Shown: positions 54,354 to 64,000, counted from the stretch's first letter. The stretch is 64,000 bases of DNA from Methylococcus mesophilus (GCF_026247885.1 NZ_CP110921.1:372001-436000), one strand, 5' to 3'. Made by a program: numbers and translations. The notes: generated by a model not told the origin, from the letters alone.

Positions 54354-54513
54354 TTTGACCATTTTTTATACAGCTGAGGCAGTGAAGATGAAGTGCCGTT
54401 TCATCTTTGGAGCTGGTTGTCAATCCGCCCCACTAAGTGCCATGGGTGGCCGTGACCGATGGGAAAGAAGGGCGGGCACGGGGTGTCTGTACAAAATGAG
54501 GTACGCGGATCGC

Positions 54514-54978
54514 TTAGGCTTGCTCCTGGTCCGATAGCGGCCTGAACTCAATCCTGAATGGTCGCAGATACTGCCGGACCGGTTGCAGCCAATGCGCCAG
54601 GATCGCCCAGCCATCTGAGAGCCAGAACCGGACCGGATGCCGCGCCCGCAAGTCCTTTTCCATCTCCAGTCGCCTGAGCCGTTCTAACCGCTCTCGGTTG
54701 TGGATCAGGTATTCCGGCGTGAACCGCTCTCGGCCACGGTACAGCAGCACATCACGCGAAAAGCTAAAGTTCTCCCAGCCCCGGAACGGTACATGGTAGC
54801 GGTCCCAGAACGGCAAAAGGCGCATGGCCGAAACCGGTGCGCCTTTCTCGTCCCAATTCTGGATCGTCCGCTGAGTCACGCCGCATAGATTGGCGGCGTC
54901 CTCAGCCGAAATCATCAGTCTACGCCGCAGCTTGTAGAACTCCGAAGTGGTCTTCCGAGTACGCTTCACGTTTTTCAT
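54514..54978 (-). CDS. DUF3653-type phage HTH regulator
   Basis: 154 residues. HTH in ISAEDAANLCGVTQRTIQNWDEKG, then the conserved FWDRYHVPFRGWENFSFSRD and YRGRERFTPEYL blocks of DUF3653 proteins found in Xanthomonas and Vibrio filamentous phages. GGAGGACAT precedes the ATG. Located next to the dif-like site at the end of the prophage; its truncated twin sits beside the left site. Confidence 0.8.
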   Translation of the reverse strand: MKNVKRTRKTTSEFYKLRRRLMISAEDAANLCGVTQRTIQNWDEKGAPVSAMRLLPFWDRYHVPFRGWENFSFSRDVLLYRGRERFTPEYLIHNRERLERLRRLEMEKDLRARHPVRFWLSDGWAILAHWLQPVRQYLRPFRIEFRPLSDQEQA

Positions 54979-55060
54979 ATGTCCTCCGTTTTACAGTACG
55001 GATGAATGAGTGTAGCCGTTTAGCGACGCGGCGGCGGATCGTCCTGGAAAGTCGTCCCAA

Positions 55061-55088
55061 AGTGCGCATAATTGATATTATGTTAAAT
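55061..55088 (+). other. dif: dif site (XerCD recombination site)
   Basis: Left arm AGTGCGCATAA (10 of 11 with E. coli dif), centre TTGATA, right arm TTATGTTAAAT (11 of 11). This is what a gammaproteobacterial chromosomal dif looks like. It is the right border of the prophage, so it is the host dif or a dif/attP hybrid, and it places the window in the replication terminus. Confidence 0.82.
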
Positions 55089-55215
55089 CATAGATACGAA
55101 CGATTTGACGGCTCCTGAAGGGAACCGGCCCCTGCTTTGCCTAATCAAAAGACGGCCACTTTCACCAAGGGGCTAATCTATTGACTCAGAAGATGCCTAG
55201 GAGCCAGCCGTAAGA

Positions 55216-55314
55216 CTGCCGACCGCAGACACCGGCTTCGACAAGAACAAGTTCCCGACGACCTGCGAATGGTCCGAGCATGAAATCATGGATGAAGATT
55301 TCTGGCCGGAGTGA
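55216..55314 (+). pseudogene. DUF29 gene C-terminal fragment
   Basis: The plus strand reads LPTADTGFDKNKFPTTCEW then SEHEIMDEDFWPE and TGA at 55314, matching the end of the intact DUF29 protein (DTFPASCEW...PDFWPE). Orientation is opposite to the intact gene. The 5' part is missing. Confidence 0.7.
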
Positions 55315-55381
55315 TTCGCCGGCCCTCGCTTATCCTCGCTGAAAACTCAACGACAGACACGCAATACGTTCGGGCGTCCGT

Positions 55382-55700
55382 GGCCGCTGCGCGGCCCCTT
55401 CCACCCGTCCGTTATTGCTGATCCTGCGGATCCGACGAAGCGCTCTAAGACGCCGAAACAGGCGAAGACAGTACCGCATCACGCGTTTCCTCGAATGGAT
55501 TGAAAACCTCACGACGCAAGAAAGCGCGGCACCAAGACTCTGAGATTTCGGCACGTACGGTATAACACCGGCGACAATCCGAGTGCCAACCCTTTCCATG
55601 ACGCTCGGCGATCGACGAACCCGCATAACGGCTATCGTATGGCGGGCCAGTCTCCCGCCTGTCCTCAATCCTTGGAACGCCGCATCGAATCAGCTCGTCG
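55382..55700 (-). pseudogene. Inverted zot C-terminal fragment with conserved hairpin
   Basis: The minus strand reads YTVRAEISESWCRAFLRREV then FNPFEETR and ends at TAG (55445-55447), matching FTVKATRAEVSEPWCRAFLRREVFYPFEETR of the intact Zot. Farther upstream the similarity shifts frame. The hairpin GGCCGC-TGC-GCGGCC (55382-55396) lies between it and the DUF29 fragment, the same order as 52300-52500 but inverted. This is a third inovirus copy reduced to its convergent junction. Confidence 0.7.
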
Positions 55701-56283
55701 GCATTCGGGAAATTTTCCGGAAGAAAGTCGGTTCGTTAAAAAACGCCATCCCTGGCACAGCCATGAGTCACTACCGATGGACACTTCAGCGTGGCGTCCA
55801 CAATGAGCGACGGCTGAAGCATATCATGCGTAATAGTTATAGCGATATAGCGTAAGCGGCCTGGATCAATTCCTTTTCGGCAATACGCCATTTCCATATT
55901 TCTTCAGCCACAGCGCAATCTCTCCGTTCGACGCCGTCACCGGGCTCCTTGCCATTCAGTTAACCCATGTTATGATATTGATTTATTTTATAAGATCGAA
56001 TTCTTTATAGAATAAAAGCAGAGGCTGCTTCACTGAGCGGTTGCTGCTTTCCATTGAACATCCCACTGACCTAAGGTGAACAAGCGGCGACCTCAGCCGG
56101 CTAGGATCGAAATTGGGATTCTGTTATATTTCTTTAGCCATAACGTGTTGGCGACGTCCTGCTTGGGCCGGCCGACGGCATAGGGCGTCGTCCAGTGGGC
56201 GGGGACAAGCTGCCAAAGCGGCCAGCAACGATTCGAATCCCTCGACAACAACCAATTCGTAAACGACCCGAGAGAGGTGTGCA
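55701..56283. other. Region without a recognised gene
   Basis: AT-rich in part (55970-56030). Two minus-strand peptides share LWLKKY (near 55895 and near 56130), a weak internal repeat of about 20 bases, possibly scars of one lost gene. A promoter for the 56284 gene should lie at its right end; no clear hexamers seen. Confidence 0.4.
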
Positions 56284-56853
56284 ATGCCAACAAACCAAGC
56301 GTCGAGATCCGGCCTTCTTACAGTCCTCGTTCTTGCTTTTTCCGTACTTGCAACAAGTGGCGCGCATGCCGCTGCCTGCCAGGGAGGGGCATCGACGGCA
56401 GTCAGGCTCAAAGGCGCCGTGAAAAATCCTGCCAGCTACACCCTGGACGACCTACGCAATTTCAAGCTTGACCCTGCAAAGGACTACCAGCCGACCACCG
56501 TGACGGTTACCTTCAACACGTCCAAAGGCCCCGTCACCGCCACCTATACCGGCGTGCCTCTGATCGATCTGCTTACGGTCGCGAATGTGAAGGTCGATAA
56601 GAACCAGAAGAACGACATCCTGCGCAAGTACGTAGTCGCGAAGGCTACTGACTGCTATGAGGTTGTCGTCGCACTCGGCGAAATTTTGGCCAATTTCGAG
56701 GCGAAGCAGGTACTGGTCGCCTACCAGGACGGCGATGGACAGCTCTTGCCGGAAAGCGACGGAATGGCCCGGCTGGTGATGCCAGGCGACAAAGCCGGTG
56801 GCCGTAGCGTATTCCACCTGTCCCAACTGATCGTCCGCTCGGCGCCAAAATAG
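56284..56853 (+). CDS. Secreted molybdopterin-oxidoreductase-domain-like protein
   Basis: 189 residues. Signal peptide ending ATSGAHAAA. The rest resembles the small sulfite-oxidase-like fold: VRLKGAVKNPASYTLDDLRNF, TVTVTFNTSKGPVTATYTGV, PLIDLLTVANV, DGDGQLLPESDGMARLVMPGD. The Cys in ATDCYEVVVALGEI is in the wrong place for a classic Mo ligand, so cofactor binding is uncertain. GAGAGAGG precedes the ATG. Just upstream of a periplasmic dihaem protein and probably co-transcribed. Confidence 0.65.
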   Translation: MPTNQASRSGLLTVLVLAFSVLATSGAHAAACQGGASTAVRLKGAVKNPASYTLDDLRNFKLDPAKDYQPTTVTVTFNTSKGPVTATYTGVPLIDLLTVANVKVDKNQKNDILRKYVVAKATDCYEVVVALGEILANFEAKQVLVAYQDGDGQLLPESDGMARLVMPGDKAGGRSVFHLSQLIVRSAPK

Positions 56854-56945
56854 CAATCCGGACATCACGGCGGAGAAAATCGATCGAATGAACGGATTCT
56901 CCGCCGTTTCCACCGGATCTCGACCAGGGCATGACGGTAGATGTT

Positions 56946-58322
56946 ATGAAAAAGATCGCGCGCTATTTTGCCATACAGGCCGGAGTGTTTTTGACGACGA
57001 GTGTTCTGCTTCCGATGACCGGAACGGCTGCAGCCCTCCGGAGTTCAGCGAACCCTTCCGGCGTATCGGCCACTTTCGGCGTTTCCGGTGATATCGACCG
57101 GCGTAATGATTTTTTCAATGAATTCGGCGGCAACGGCCGTACTTGTCTGAGCTGCCACCGGCCAGATGAAGGCTGGAGCATTACTCCGCAAGGTATGCGG
57201 AAGCGCTTCGACAGAACCGATGGAACCGATTCGACCTTCCGGACCAATGACGGCTCGAACTCGCCGCACGCCGACGTCTCCAACGTCGATGCCCGGCGGC
57301 TTGCCTACGGCATGCTCTTGAACAAAGGACTGATCCGGATCGGCTTGCCGATTCCGGCGATGGCCGAATTTACTCTGACGGAAGCCGACGATCCCTACGG
57401 TTTTGTTTCAAAGGATACGGCGAATCCGGAGCTGTCGCTGTTCCGGAGGCCACTCCCGACCGTCAACCTCAAGTTTACATCGTCCGTGATGTGGGACGGG
57501 CGCGAAAGTCCGGTCACCCTTTCCATCCGGGAAGGGCTTAGCAACCAGACAAATTCGGCCAACACTCAGCACGCGCAGGGGGCGGAACTCACAGCGGCGC
57601 AGCGGCAAGGCATCGTCGATTTCGAACTGTCCCTCTTCGCCAGCCAGATCAACGTGAGAGATTCGGTCACATCGATTTCGCTGGGCAAGGCAGCGAGCCC
57701 GAAGACCCTGGCCGAACAACGATTCAGCCTCGGCATCAATCCGCCTTATTTGGCCGGCCGTTCCAACCCCGCGTTTGACAACCACGTGTTCAAGCTGTTT
57801 GACAGATGGGGCGGACGGCCCGACCGCAGCGGTTCCGACCGCCGGGCGGCCATCTCCCGTGGCCAGCAGATATTCAACACCCGCACCTTCGTCATCAAAG
57901 GCGTGGCAGGGCTCAACGACTCGGCACTGTTCGGAAAACCGGAACAACTGACCGCCACCTGCGGCACCTGCCATAACACGCCCAATGTGGGCAACTCGTC
58001 CCTTCCGCTGTTCATGAATACCGGCGTGAGCGATGTGGACCGTCGGACCGGCGATTTGCCGCTTTATACCTTGACGAGCAAGGCAACCGGTGAATCCGTC
58101 CAGACCACCGATCCGGGCCGCGCCCTGGTCACGGGCCGCTGGGAAGACATCGGCTGCTTCAAAGTCCCCGCCTTGCGCGGACTGGCGGCGCGACCGCCGT
58201 ATTTTCATAACGGCAGCCGCAGCGACATTCCCGATGTGGTAGATTTTTACGAATCCCGATTCGGCCTGGGCCTCAACAACAGGGAGCGTCTGGACCTGAT
58301 AAGTTTTTTGCGTGCCCTTTGA
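56946..58322 (+). CDS. Dihaem cytochrome c peroxidase/MauG-family protein
   Basis: About 458 residues. Signal peptide from MKKIARYFAIQAGVFLTTSVLL. Two haem-binding motifs, CLSCH (about residue 72) and CGTCH (about 343), plus the late FKVPALRGLAARPPYFHNGS with the distal ligands of the CCP family and a C-terminal LNNRERLDLISFLRAL. Periplasmic peroxide reduction or protein-substrate oxidation. ATG at 56946 chosen for the better signal peptide; ATG at 56931 is in frame. Confidence 0.85.
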   Translation: MKKIARYFAIQAGVFLTTSVLLPMTGTAAALRSSANPSGVSATFGVSGDIDRRNDFFNEFGGNGRTCLSCHRPDEGWSITPQGMRKRFDRTDGTDSTFRTNDGSNSPHADVSNVDARRLAYGMLLNKGLIRIGLPIPAMAEFTLTEADDPYGFVSKDTANPELSLFRRPLPTVNLKFTSSVMWDGRESPVTLSIREGLSNQTNSANTQHAQGAELTAAQRQGIVDFELSLFASQINVRDSVTSISLGKAASPKTLAEQRFSLGINPPYLAGRSNPAFDNHVFKLFDRWGGRPDRSGSDRRAAISRGQQIFNTRTFVIKGVAGLNDSALFGKPEQLTATCGTCHNTPNVGNSSLPLFMNTGVSDVDRRTGDLPLYTLTSKATGESVQTTDPGRALVTGRWEDIGCFKVPALRGLAARPPYFHNGSRSDIPDVVDFYESRFGLGLNNRERLDLISFLRAL

Positions 58323-58356
58323 CGAATCCAATGGCCTATACAGTGAGCGCCTTCCT

Positions 58357-58761
58357 ATGAATACTCTGCCGACCTCCGCCACCGAAGAGCAGATCGCTGA
58401 ACTGGTCAGGCGTTTTTATGAGCGGGCTCTCGCCGACGATAGCCTGCGACCCGTCTTCGACGCCGCCGTAACGGACTGGGAAACGCATCATCGTGTGGTC
58501 CAGGATTTCTGGTCGCGGACTCTGCTGGACACGAACAGGTACCGCGGGCATCCTTACTCTATCCACGCGCAGCTTCCGTTGCGGCCGGAGCATTTCGACG
58601 TGTGGCTGGAACTGTTCCGCGAAACGGCGCGGGAGGTGCTTCCGCCTGATGCCGCCGGCAAAGCCATTTCGCGCGCCGAGCACATGGCCGAGAGTTTCAA
58701 GGCGGGTATGTTCAGTTTTCCGCGGTACGAAGGCCCGAAGCTGTGGAAGTCGGCACTGTGA
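58357..58761 (+). CDS. Group III truncated haemoglobin
   Basis: 134 residues. EEQIAELVRRFYERALADD, FDAAVTDWETHHRVVQDFWS, HPYSIHAQLPLRPEHFDVWLELF with the proximal His in RPEHFDVW, and a C-terminal AEHMAESFKAGMF match trHbIII (Ctb-like). Haem protein for oxygen, nitric oxide or peroxide chemistry. GTGA overlap with the next gene. Oxygen handling beside nif genes would make sense for a diazotroph (inference). Confidence 0.85.
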   Translation: MNTLPTSATEEQIAELVRRFYERALADDSLRPVFDAAVTDWETHHRVVQDFWSRTLLDTNRYRGHPYSIHAQLPLRPEHFDVWLELFRETAREVLPPDAAGKAISRAEHMAESFKAGMFSFPRYEGPKLWKSAL

Positions 58762-59204
58762 AACCGCGGCCGGCTGCCGATGCCGAATCCCGTTTCCTGC
58801 TTTATCACCTCCATCCACTCAGCTCGCGCCTGCTGTTCGTGCGCCACGCCACAGGCAGCGTGCTGACCCCGCGTCCCCTGCCCTTTCTGTCCAGCCCCGT
58901 CGAAGACGCGGGCTCCGATCCGACACTGGATCCTGTCCTGCAATTGCGCCTGGGCATGCAAATCCATGCCGGGCTGGGTTTCGAGCCCGGCACGCTGTTG
59001 GTCGAACGGGGATTTCTGCGCCGCGCGGAAATCCCAAGGGCATTGGTGGACATTTATCTGGCGAAATTCAGCGCCCTGGACGCGCCGCACGACGAAGTAC
59101 GAGCCAAGGGCGGCGAGTTTCACCCCATCACGGAGCTTCAAGGCTGCCATCCGGTGGAAATGGCCATGCTCCGCTGGGCTTACGAATTCCTGCTCGGCGG
59201 CTGA
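58758..59204 (+). CDS. Conserved-looking protein of unknown function
   Basis: 148 residues from a GTG overlapping the globin stop; a GTG at 58743 is also in frame. No signal peptide or recognised domain. Mixed composition with HPLSSRLLFVRHATG and LQLRLGMQIHAGLGFEPG. It is coupled to the globin gene and ends 53 bases before the convergent nifK. I do not recognise the family. Confidence 0.55.
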   Translation: MKPRPAADAESRFLLYHLHPLSSRLLFVRHATGSVLTPRPLPFLSSPVEDAGSDPTLDPVLQLRLGMQIHAGLGFEPGTLLVERGFLRRAEIPRALVDIYLAKFSALDAPHDEVRAKGGEFHPITELQGCHPVEMAMLRWAYEFLLGG

Positions 59205-59257
59205 GCCCATCCGCAAATGCCACGGGGAACGCCGGCTGTCCCCGTGGCTTGCAGGCA

Positions 59258-60817
59258 TCAACGGATGATGTCGAAGCTGTAGTCGGTCTTCGAGGGAACG
59301 CTGCTGTTTCGGTCAATCTCGCTGAATATCTTGTCCAGGATCGACACCAGTACGTTCAGACCGCCCTCGTAGCCCCACAGGGGGAAACGGTGGTGATGAT
59401 GGCGGTCGAAGATCGGAAACCCGATGCGGATCAAGGGCGTTCCGGTGTCGCGTTCGAGGTACTTGCCGTAGGTGTTGCCGATGAGGAAATCGACGGGCTC
59501 GGTGAACAGCAGCGAGCGCATGTGCCACAGATCCTTGCCCGGATAAACCTTGCAGTTCTTGCCGAATGGCGAAGCATCGAACAGTGTCTGTACTTTCTCC
59601 GCCCATCCCTTGCTTCCGTTGGTCGACAGCACATGTACCGGCTCCGCACCCAACTCCAGGAGAAATGCAGCCAAGCCTAGGCACAGATCCGGATCGCCAT
59701 AGATCGCGAATTTCTGGCCGAAGACATGGGCGCTCGAATCGGCGATTGCATCCAACAATTGGCCGCGCTCGCGCTCCAGCGCGCGGGGAATCGGCTTGCC
59801 GGTGATTTGGGACACCTCCATCAGGAACCGGTCGGTCGCACCGACGCCGACGGGATGATTCAACGCCACCACTTCCTGCCCATGTCCGGCGATGAACGGC
59901 AGCGTCTTTTCGGTACAGAATTCTTGCATGGAGATGGTGGCCTTGGCGTGCAGCGAGTTGGCCGCCTGCTCCAGGGTGGTGCCACCGTCGTACATGCGGA
60001 AAGTGCCGTCGGTCGGGGTATCGAACACGTCGCTGGCGTCGCCCAGGAGGGTGTATTCCACTCCCATCAGCCCGAGCATCCGCTTAATCTCGCGCAGGTT
60101 GCCGACGGTGTAGCCGTCGAATCCGCCGATGATGTTGATCGAATCGTTGGGCTTACGCTCGATCGGCGGTACGGTTCCGGCCTTGCCGTCCCAGAAGTGC
60201 TCGAGTACGCCCCGCATCGCGTTGTCGTAGCCGGTGACATGGCTGCCGACAAAAGCCGGCGTATGGGCAAACGGCACGTCGAACTCGGCCGGAAGGCTGC
60301 CTTTCTCCTTCGAGGTCTTGATGAAGGCGTTGAGATCGTCGCCGATGACTTCGGCCATGCAGGTGGTCGAGACGGCGATCATTTTCGGCTGGTACATGTT
60401 GTAGGCATTGGCCAGGCCGTCGATCATGTTGTTCAAGCCGCCGAACACCGCCGCGTCTTCCGTCATCGACGAAGACACGCAGGATGCCGGCTCCTTGAAA
60501 TGGCGGCTCAGATGGCTGCGGTAATAGGCGACGCAGCCTTGCGAGCCGTGAACGAAGGGCAGTGTGGATTCGAACCCCAGGGCGCAGAAGACCGCCCCGA
60601 GGGGCTGGCAGGCCTTGGCGGGGTTGATGACCAAGGCTTCACGGGCGAAGTTCTTGTCCTTGTAATCCTCGGTCTTGGTCCAATCCCGGATTTCCTCCAC
60701 TTTGTCGGCGGGCTGGGCGTTTTCGAATTCTTTTCTCTTGTTCTCGAACATCCCCTGGTATTCCGGATGACGGAACAGATTGAAATGGTCGATGACGTGT
60801 TCAGCGTTTTGGGGCAT
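59258..60817 (-). CDS. nifK: Nitrogenase molybdenum-iron protein beta chain
   Basis: 519 residues, normal length. All P-cluster ligands of the beta subunit are present: Cys in [23 protein letters not shown] and [13 protein letters not shown], with Ser in [16 protein letters not shown]-type and [18 protein letters not shown] segments also fit NifK. GGAG lies 6 bases before the ATG; an in-frame TTG at 60829 is less likely. It needs NifD to form the MoFe tetramer, yet nifH, not nifD, is the gene immediately upstream. Confidence 0.96.
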   Translation of the reverse strand: MPQNAEHVIDHFNLFRHPEYQGMFENKRKEFENAQPADKVEEIRDWTKTEDYKDKNFAREALVINPAKACQPLGAVFCALGFESTLPFVHGSQGCVAYYRSHLSRHFKEPASCVSSSMTEDAAVFGGLNNMIDGLANAYNMYQPKMIAVSTTCMAEVIGDDLNAFIKTSKEKGSLPAEFDVPFAHTPAFVGSHVTGYDNAMRGVLEHFWDGKAGTVPPIERKPNDSINIIGGFDGYTVGNLREIKRMLGLMGVEYTLLGDASDVFDTPTDGTFRMYDGGTTLEQAANSLHAKATISMQEFCTEKTLPFIAGHGQEVVALNHPVGVGATDRFLMEVSQITGKPIPRALERERGQLLDAIADSSAHVFGQKFAIYGDPDLCLGLAAFLLELGAEPVHVLSTNGSKGWAEKVQTLFDASPFGKNCKVYPGKDLWHMRSLLFTEPVDFLIGNTYGKYLERDTGTPLIRIGFPIFDRHHHHRFPLWGYEGGLNVLVSILDKIFSEIDRNSSVPSKTDYSFDIIR

Positions 60818-60938
60818 CGTCGGCTCCAATGATGGGTGATTTGAAAGAAGCGGAATTCCCCGCCGAAGAGCCGGGATATTTCCAGGTTGTTTACAAGGTT
60901 ATTAGGGCGAATGAGGTCCTGGATTCGGACACGGAAGA

Positions 60939-60974
60939 CGGGCGGCATCGAGTCTCGAGACCCGATGCCGCCCG
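60939..60974 (-). terminator. Hairpin after nifH
   Basis: A 12-bp stem (60939-60950 with 60963-60974) topped by GTC/GAC around a TCGA loop, 15 bases after the nifH stop. No T-run follows on the minus strand. Stable hairpins between nifH and nifD are known to raise nifH transcript stability in diazotrophs; here the next gene is nifK. Confidence 0.65.
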
Positions 60975-60989
60975 CGGTTTAAGCAGGAA

Positions 60990-62233
<1,244 letters not shown>

Positions 62234-63499
62234 TTAAACCAAGCCGAAAAACGGCTGCACGTCCACCAGGCTGCCCGGCTCCACCGGCCCGCTATCCAGC
62301 GGGAGCACGATGAAACAGTTGGCTTGGCTCATCGAGCTCAGGATACCCGACCCCTGCTGGCCAGTCTTGCGAACCACCATCCGGCCCTCGCGATCCGGCT
62401 CGACGATGCCGCGCTGGAACTCTACCCGGCCCGGCCGCTTCCTGAGTCTCGAAAGACTGACGGCCTTGAACACCGTCGGGGCCGGCACCGGCCACTCGCC
62501 CGCCATCCGGCGCAGAGCCGGCTGAACGAACTGGTAGAACGTCACCATGGCCGCTACCGGATTTCCCGGCAGGCCGAAGAAGGCGGCGTGGCCGATGGCG
62601 CCGACAGTGATGGGCCGACCCGGCTTCATCGCGATCTTCCAGAATTCGGTGCATCCCGTCCGATCCAGCGCTTCCCGCACCAGGTCGAATTCACCCACGG
62701 AAACTCCGCCGGTCGATACGATCGCGTCCGCTTCGGCGGACGCCTGGGCCAACACGGCCTCCAACCGTTGCCGGTCGTCACCGACGATGCCGAATTCGCG
62801 TACTTCGGTTCCCAAGCGCTTCAGCATGCCGAACAGGGTATAGCGGTTGCTGTCGTACAGGCAGCCTTCCCTCGGCGCTTCTCCCGGCTCCTGCAACTCA
62901 TCCCCGGTGGTGAACAGCGCGACCCTCAACTTGCGGTAAACCGAGACTTGCGCCTGCCCCTGCCCCGCCAAAATTCCCAAGTCGGCGGGCACCACGCGCC
63001 GCCCCTGCGCCAACACAATCTGGCCGATGGCAACGTCCTCCCCCGCTTGCCGTACATTCTGGCCCGGCTTTTCCCCCGAACCGACTAGCACCCGGCCATC
63101 TTCGGCAACGACATGTTCTTGCATGACGACGGTATCGGCCGCCACCGGCATCACGGCACCGGTAAAGATCCGCACGCACTGTCCCGCCCCCACCGCGCCG
63201 TGGAACGGCGCGCCTGCACGCGATACACCGATGACTTCCAGGCGGCGCTGTCCTGATGATGGCAAATCCGCACCCCGCAGGGCATAGCCATCCATCGCCG
63301 AATTCGGCGCCGCCGGGACGGCAACCGTGGCACGGACATCCGCCGCCAGCACCCGGCCCAGCGCGGACCGCAGATCTACGGTCTCGGTTTCCGCTACGGG
63401 ATGCACAGCGTCCAGAATGCGGGTCTGTGCGACCTCTACCGTCAATGCACTGGGGTCGTAGTCGTCTTTACAGGTAATGGCTTGGATGGCGGAGTTCAT
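62234..63499 (-). CDS. moeA: Molybdopterin molybdenumtransferase
   Basis: 421 residues. LRSALGRVLAADVRATVAVP, the active-site Asp in NSAMDGYALRG, IFTGAVMPVAADTVVMQE, LFTTGDELQEPGE, AIVSTGGVSVGEFDLV and KPGRPITVGAIGHAAFFGLPGNPVAAM. MoeA inserts molybdate into adenylated molybdopterin for Mo enzymes (not the FeMo cofactor). ATG at 63499 chosen by alignment to the family; no clear ribosome binding site. Confidence 0.94.
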   Translation of the reverse strand: MNSAIQAITCKDDYDPSALTVEVAQTRILDAVHPVAETETVDLRSALGRVLAADVRATVAVPAAPNSAMDGYALRGADLPSSGQRRLEVIGVSRAGAPFHGAVGAGQCVRIFTGAVMPVAADTVVMQEHVVAEDGRVLVGSGEKPGQNVRQAGEDVAIGQIVLAQGRRVVPADLGILAGQGQAQVSVYRKLRVALFTTGDELQEPGEAPREGCLYDSNRYTLFGMLKRLGTEVREFGIVGDDRQRLEAVLAQASAEADAIVSTGGVSVGEFDLVREALDRTGCTEFWKIAMKPGRPITVGAIGHAAFFGLPGNPVAAMVTFYQFVQPALRRMAGEWPVPAPTVFKAVSLSRLRKRPGRVEFQRGIVEPDREGRMVVRKTGQQGSGILSSMSQANCFIVLPLDSGPVEPGSLVDVQPFFGLV

Positions 63500-63595
63500 G
63501 AGGAGGCAGGGAACTGAGTCTTTGTTCAAATTGGCCGCACTGCTGGTGCGTGGGGCGGGAATGATAGCGCTATCATCCCCGCGCTCGAAAGGCGG

Positions 63596-64000
63596 CTATG
63601 CCGTCTTCTTGAACCGAGCCGCCTCCTCCGACCCTCCGGTCGCATCGCCTTTGCTGTATGAGTGCGCCCCCATGCCGGCCAGCTTTCCGCCGTCGACGAT
63701 CAGATATTCTTCCCGGATGGGACGGGCATCGAACCAGCATTCGAGCACTTCCCGCACCCCCGCGGCATAGCGGGCCTGTGCGGACAGGCTGGTGCCGGAG
63801 ATATGCGGCGTCATGCCGTGGTAAGGCATGCTCCGCCACGGGTGGTCCTGCGGCGCCGGCTGAGGGAACCAGACGTCGCCGGCGTAGCCGGCCAACTGGC
63901 CGCTTTCCAGCGCAGAGGCGATAGCGTCACGGTCGCAGATCTTGCCGCGCGCGGTATTGATGACGTAAGCCCCGCGCTTCATCTTGGCCAACATCACCTC
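63596..64000 (-). CDS. fdh: NAD-dependent formate dehydrogenase, C-terminal part
   Basis: 135 codons; the 5' part is beyond the right edge. KRGAYVINTARGKICDRDAI, GDVWFPQPAPQDHPWR, catalytic His in MTPHISGTSLSAQARYAAG and the C-terminal KLAGMGAHSYSKGDATGGSEEA match the metal-independent formate dehydrogenases of methylotrophs. Oxidises formate to CO2 with NADH production, the last step of C1 oxidation. Same strand as moeA, 96 bases upstream, though this enzyme needs no molybdenum. Confidence 0.92.
   Translation of the reverse strand, partial: EVMLAKMKRGAYVINTARGKICDRDAIASALESGQLAGYAGDVWFPQPAPQDHPWRSMPYHGMTPHISGTSLSAQARYAAGVREVLECWFDARPIREEYLIVDGGKLAGMGAHSYSKGDATGGSEEAARFKKTA

Larger units (their letters stand above)
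45413..55088 (+). mobile_element. Inovirus (filamentous phage) prophage integrated at dif
   Basis: About 9.6 kb between two dif-like sites. Gene order: repressor (minus), small genes, gpII-like replication initiator, ssDNA-binding protein, major coat, terminator, minor coat proteins, adsorption protein, gpVI, Zot (plus), then DUF29, KfrA-like and DUF3653 genes (minus) and an origin-like hairpin region. No integrase is present, which fits use of host XerC/XerD. All core inovirus functions are intact, so it may still be active. Confidence 0.88.

Noticed and set aside
53906..54358. Overlapping short frames on both strands in the prophage intergenic region
   Set aside because: No ribosome binding site, no motifs, mutually overlapping, and they run into the origin-like hairpins.
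56093..56293. 66-residue minus-strand frame before the molybdopterin-domain-like gene
   Set aside because: No motifs; only a weak LWLKKY repeat with a peptide near 55895, too short to assign.
60818..60938. Remnant of nifD between nifH and nifK
   Set aside because: Read in all three minus-strand frames the segment shows no NifD-like end and contains stops; it looks like leader sequence only.

Overview
The window looks like chromosome from a GC-rich gammaproteobacterium, most plausibly a methanotroph close to Methylococcus. This is an inference. It rests on the gyrA-serC-pheA-hisC-tyrA-aroA-cmk-rpsA-ihfB-lapB order typical of Gammaproteobacteria, a serine-cycle trio (serine-glyoxylate aminotransferase, hydroxypyruvate reductase, glycerate kinase), nif genes, and an NAD-dependent formate dehydrogenase at the right edge. 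No methane monooxygenase lies in the window.

Positions 1-23479 are an exopolysaccharide (EPS) locus. A minus-strand operon (10194 down to 1) holds glycosyltransferases, acyltransferase-like and sugar-transferase-like proteins and ends in a receiver-PP2C phosphatase cut by the window edge. A divergent plus-strand operon starts with a STAS-domain protein, followed by Wza-like export, Wzc-like copolymerase (kinase motifs degenerate), glycosyltransferases, an acyltransferase and a polymerase/ligase. A single minus-strand ORF joins a Wzx-type flippase to a complete MFS transporter. A family 25 glycosyltransferase and a glycoside-hydrolase-like lipoprotein follow. The phosphatase and STAS protein resemble a partner-switching control module for the locus.

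Positions 23573-37077 are the housekeeping aromatic amino acid/serine supraoperon from gyrA to lapB, with serA inserted after serC. Positions 37043-41136 (minus) carry psd and the serine-cycle genes. An elongator-type tRNA-Met with a strong promoter lies at 41413-41489.

Positions 41500-55700 are a mobile island. It contains IS3 and IS21 remnants, a decayed filamentous phage (inovirus) unit with an interrupted zot and an AT-rich HEPN-like cargo gene, a complete-looking inovirus prophage (repressor, replication initiator, ssDNA-binding protein, coat proteins, adsorption protein, gpVI, Zot, DUF29 and KfrA genes, an origin-like hairpin region), and a third inverted fragment of the same phage type. 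Both ends of the complete prophage carry dif-like XerCD sites (45413-45440 and 55061-55088), the right one nearly identical to E. coli dif. The island therefore probably sits at the chromosome dimer resolution site in the terminus.

Positions 56284-64000 hold a small periplasmic molybdopterin-domain-like protein, a dihaem peroxidase-like cytochrome, a truncated haemoglobin, an unknown protein, nifK and nifH (minus strand, with nifD absent between them), moeA and the 3' part of a formate dehydrogenase gene.
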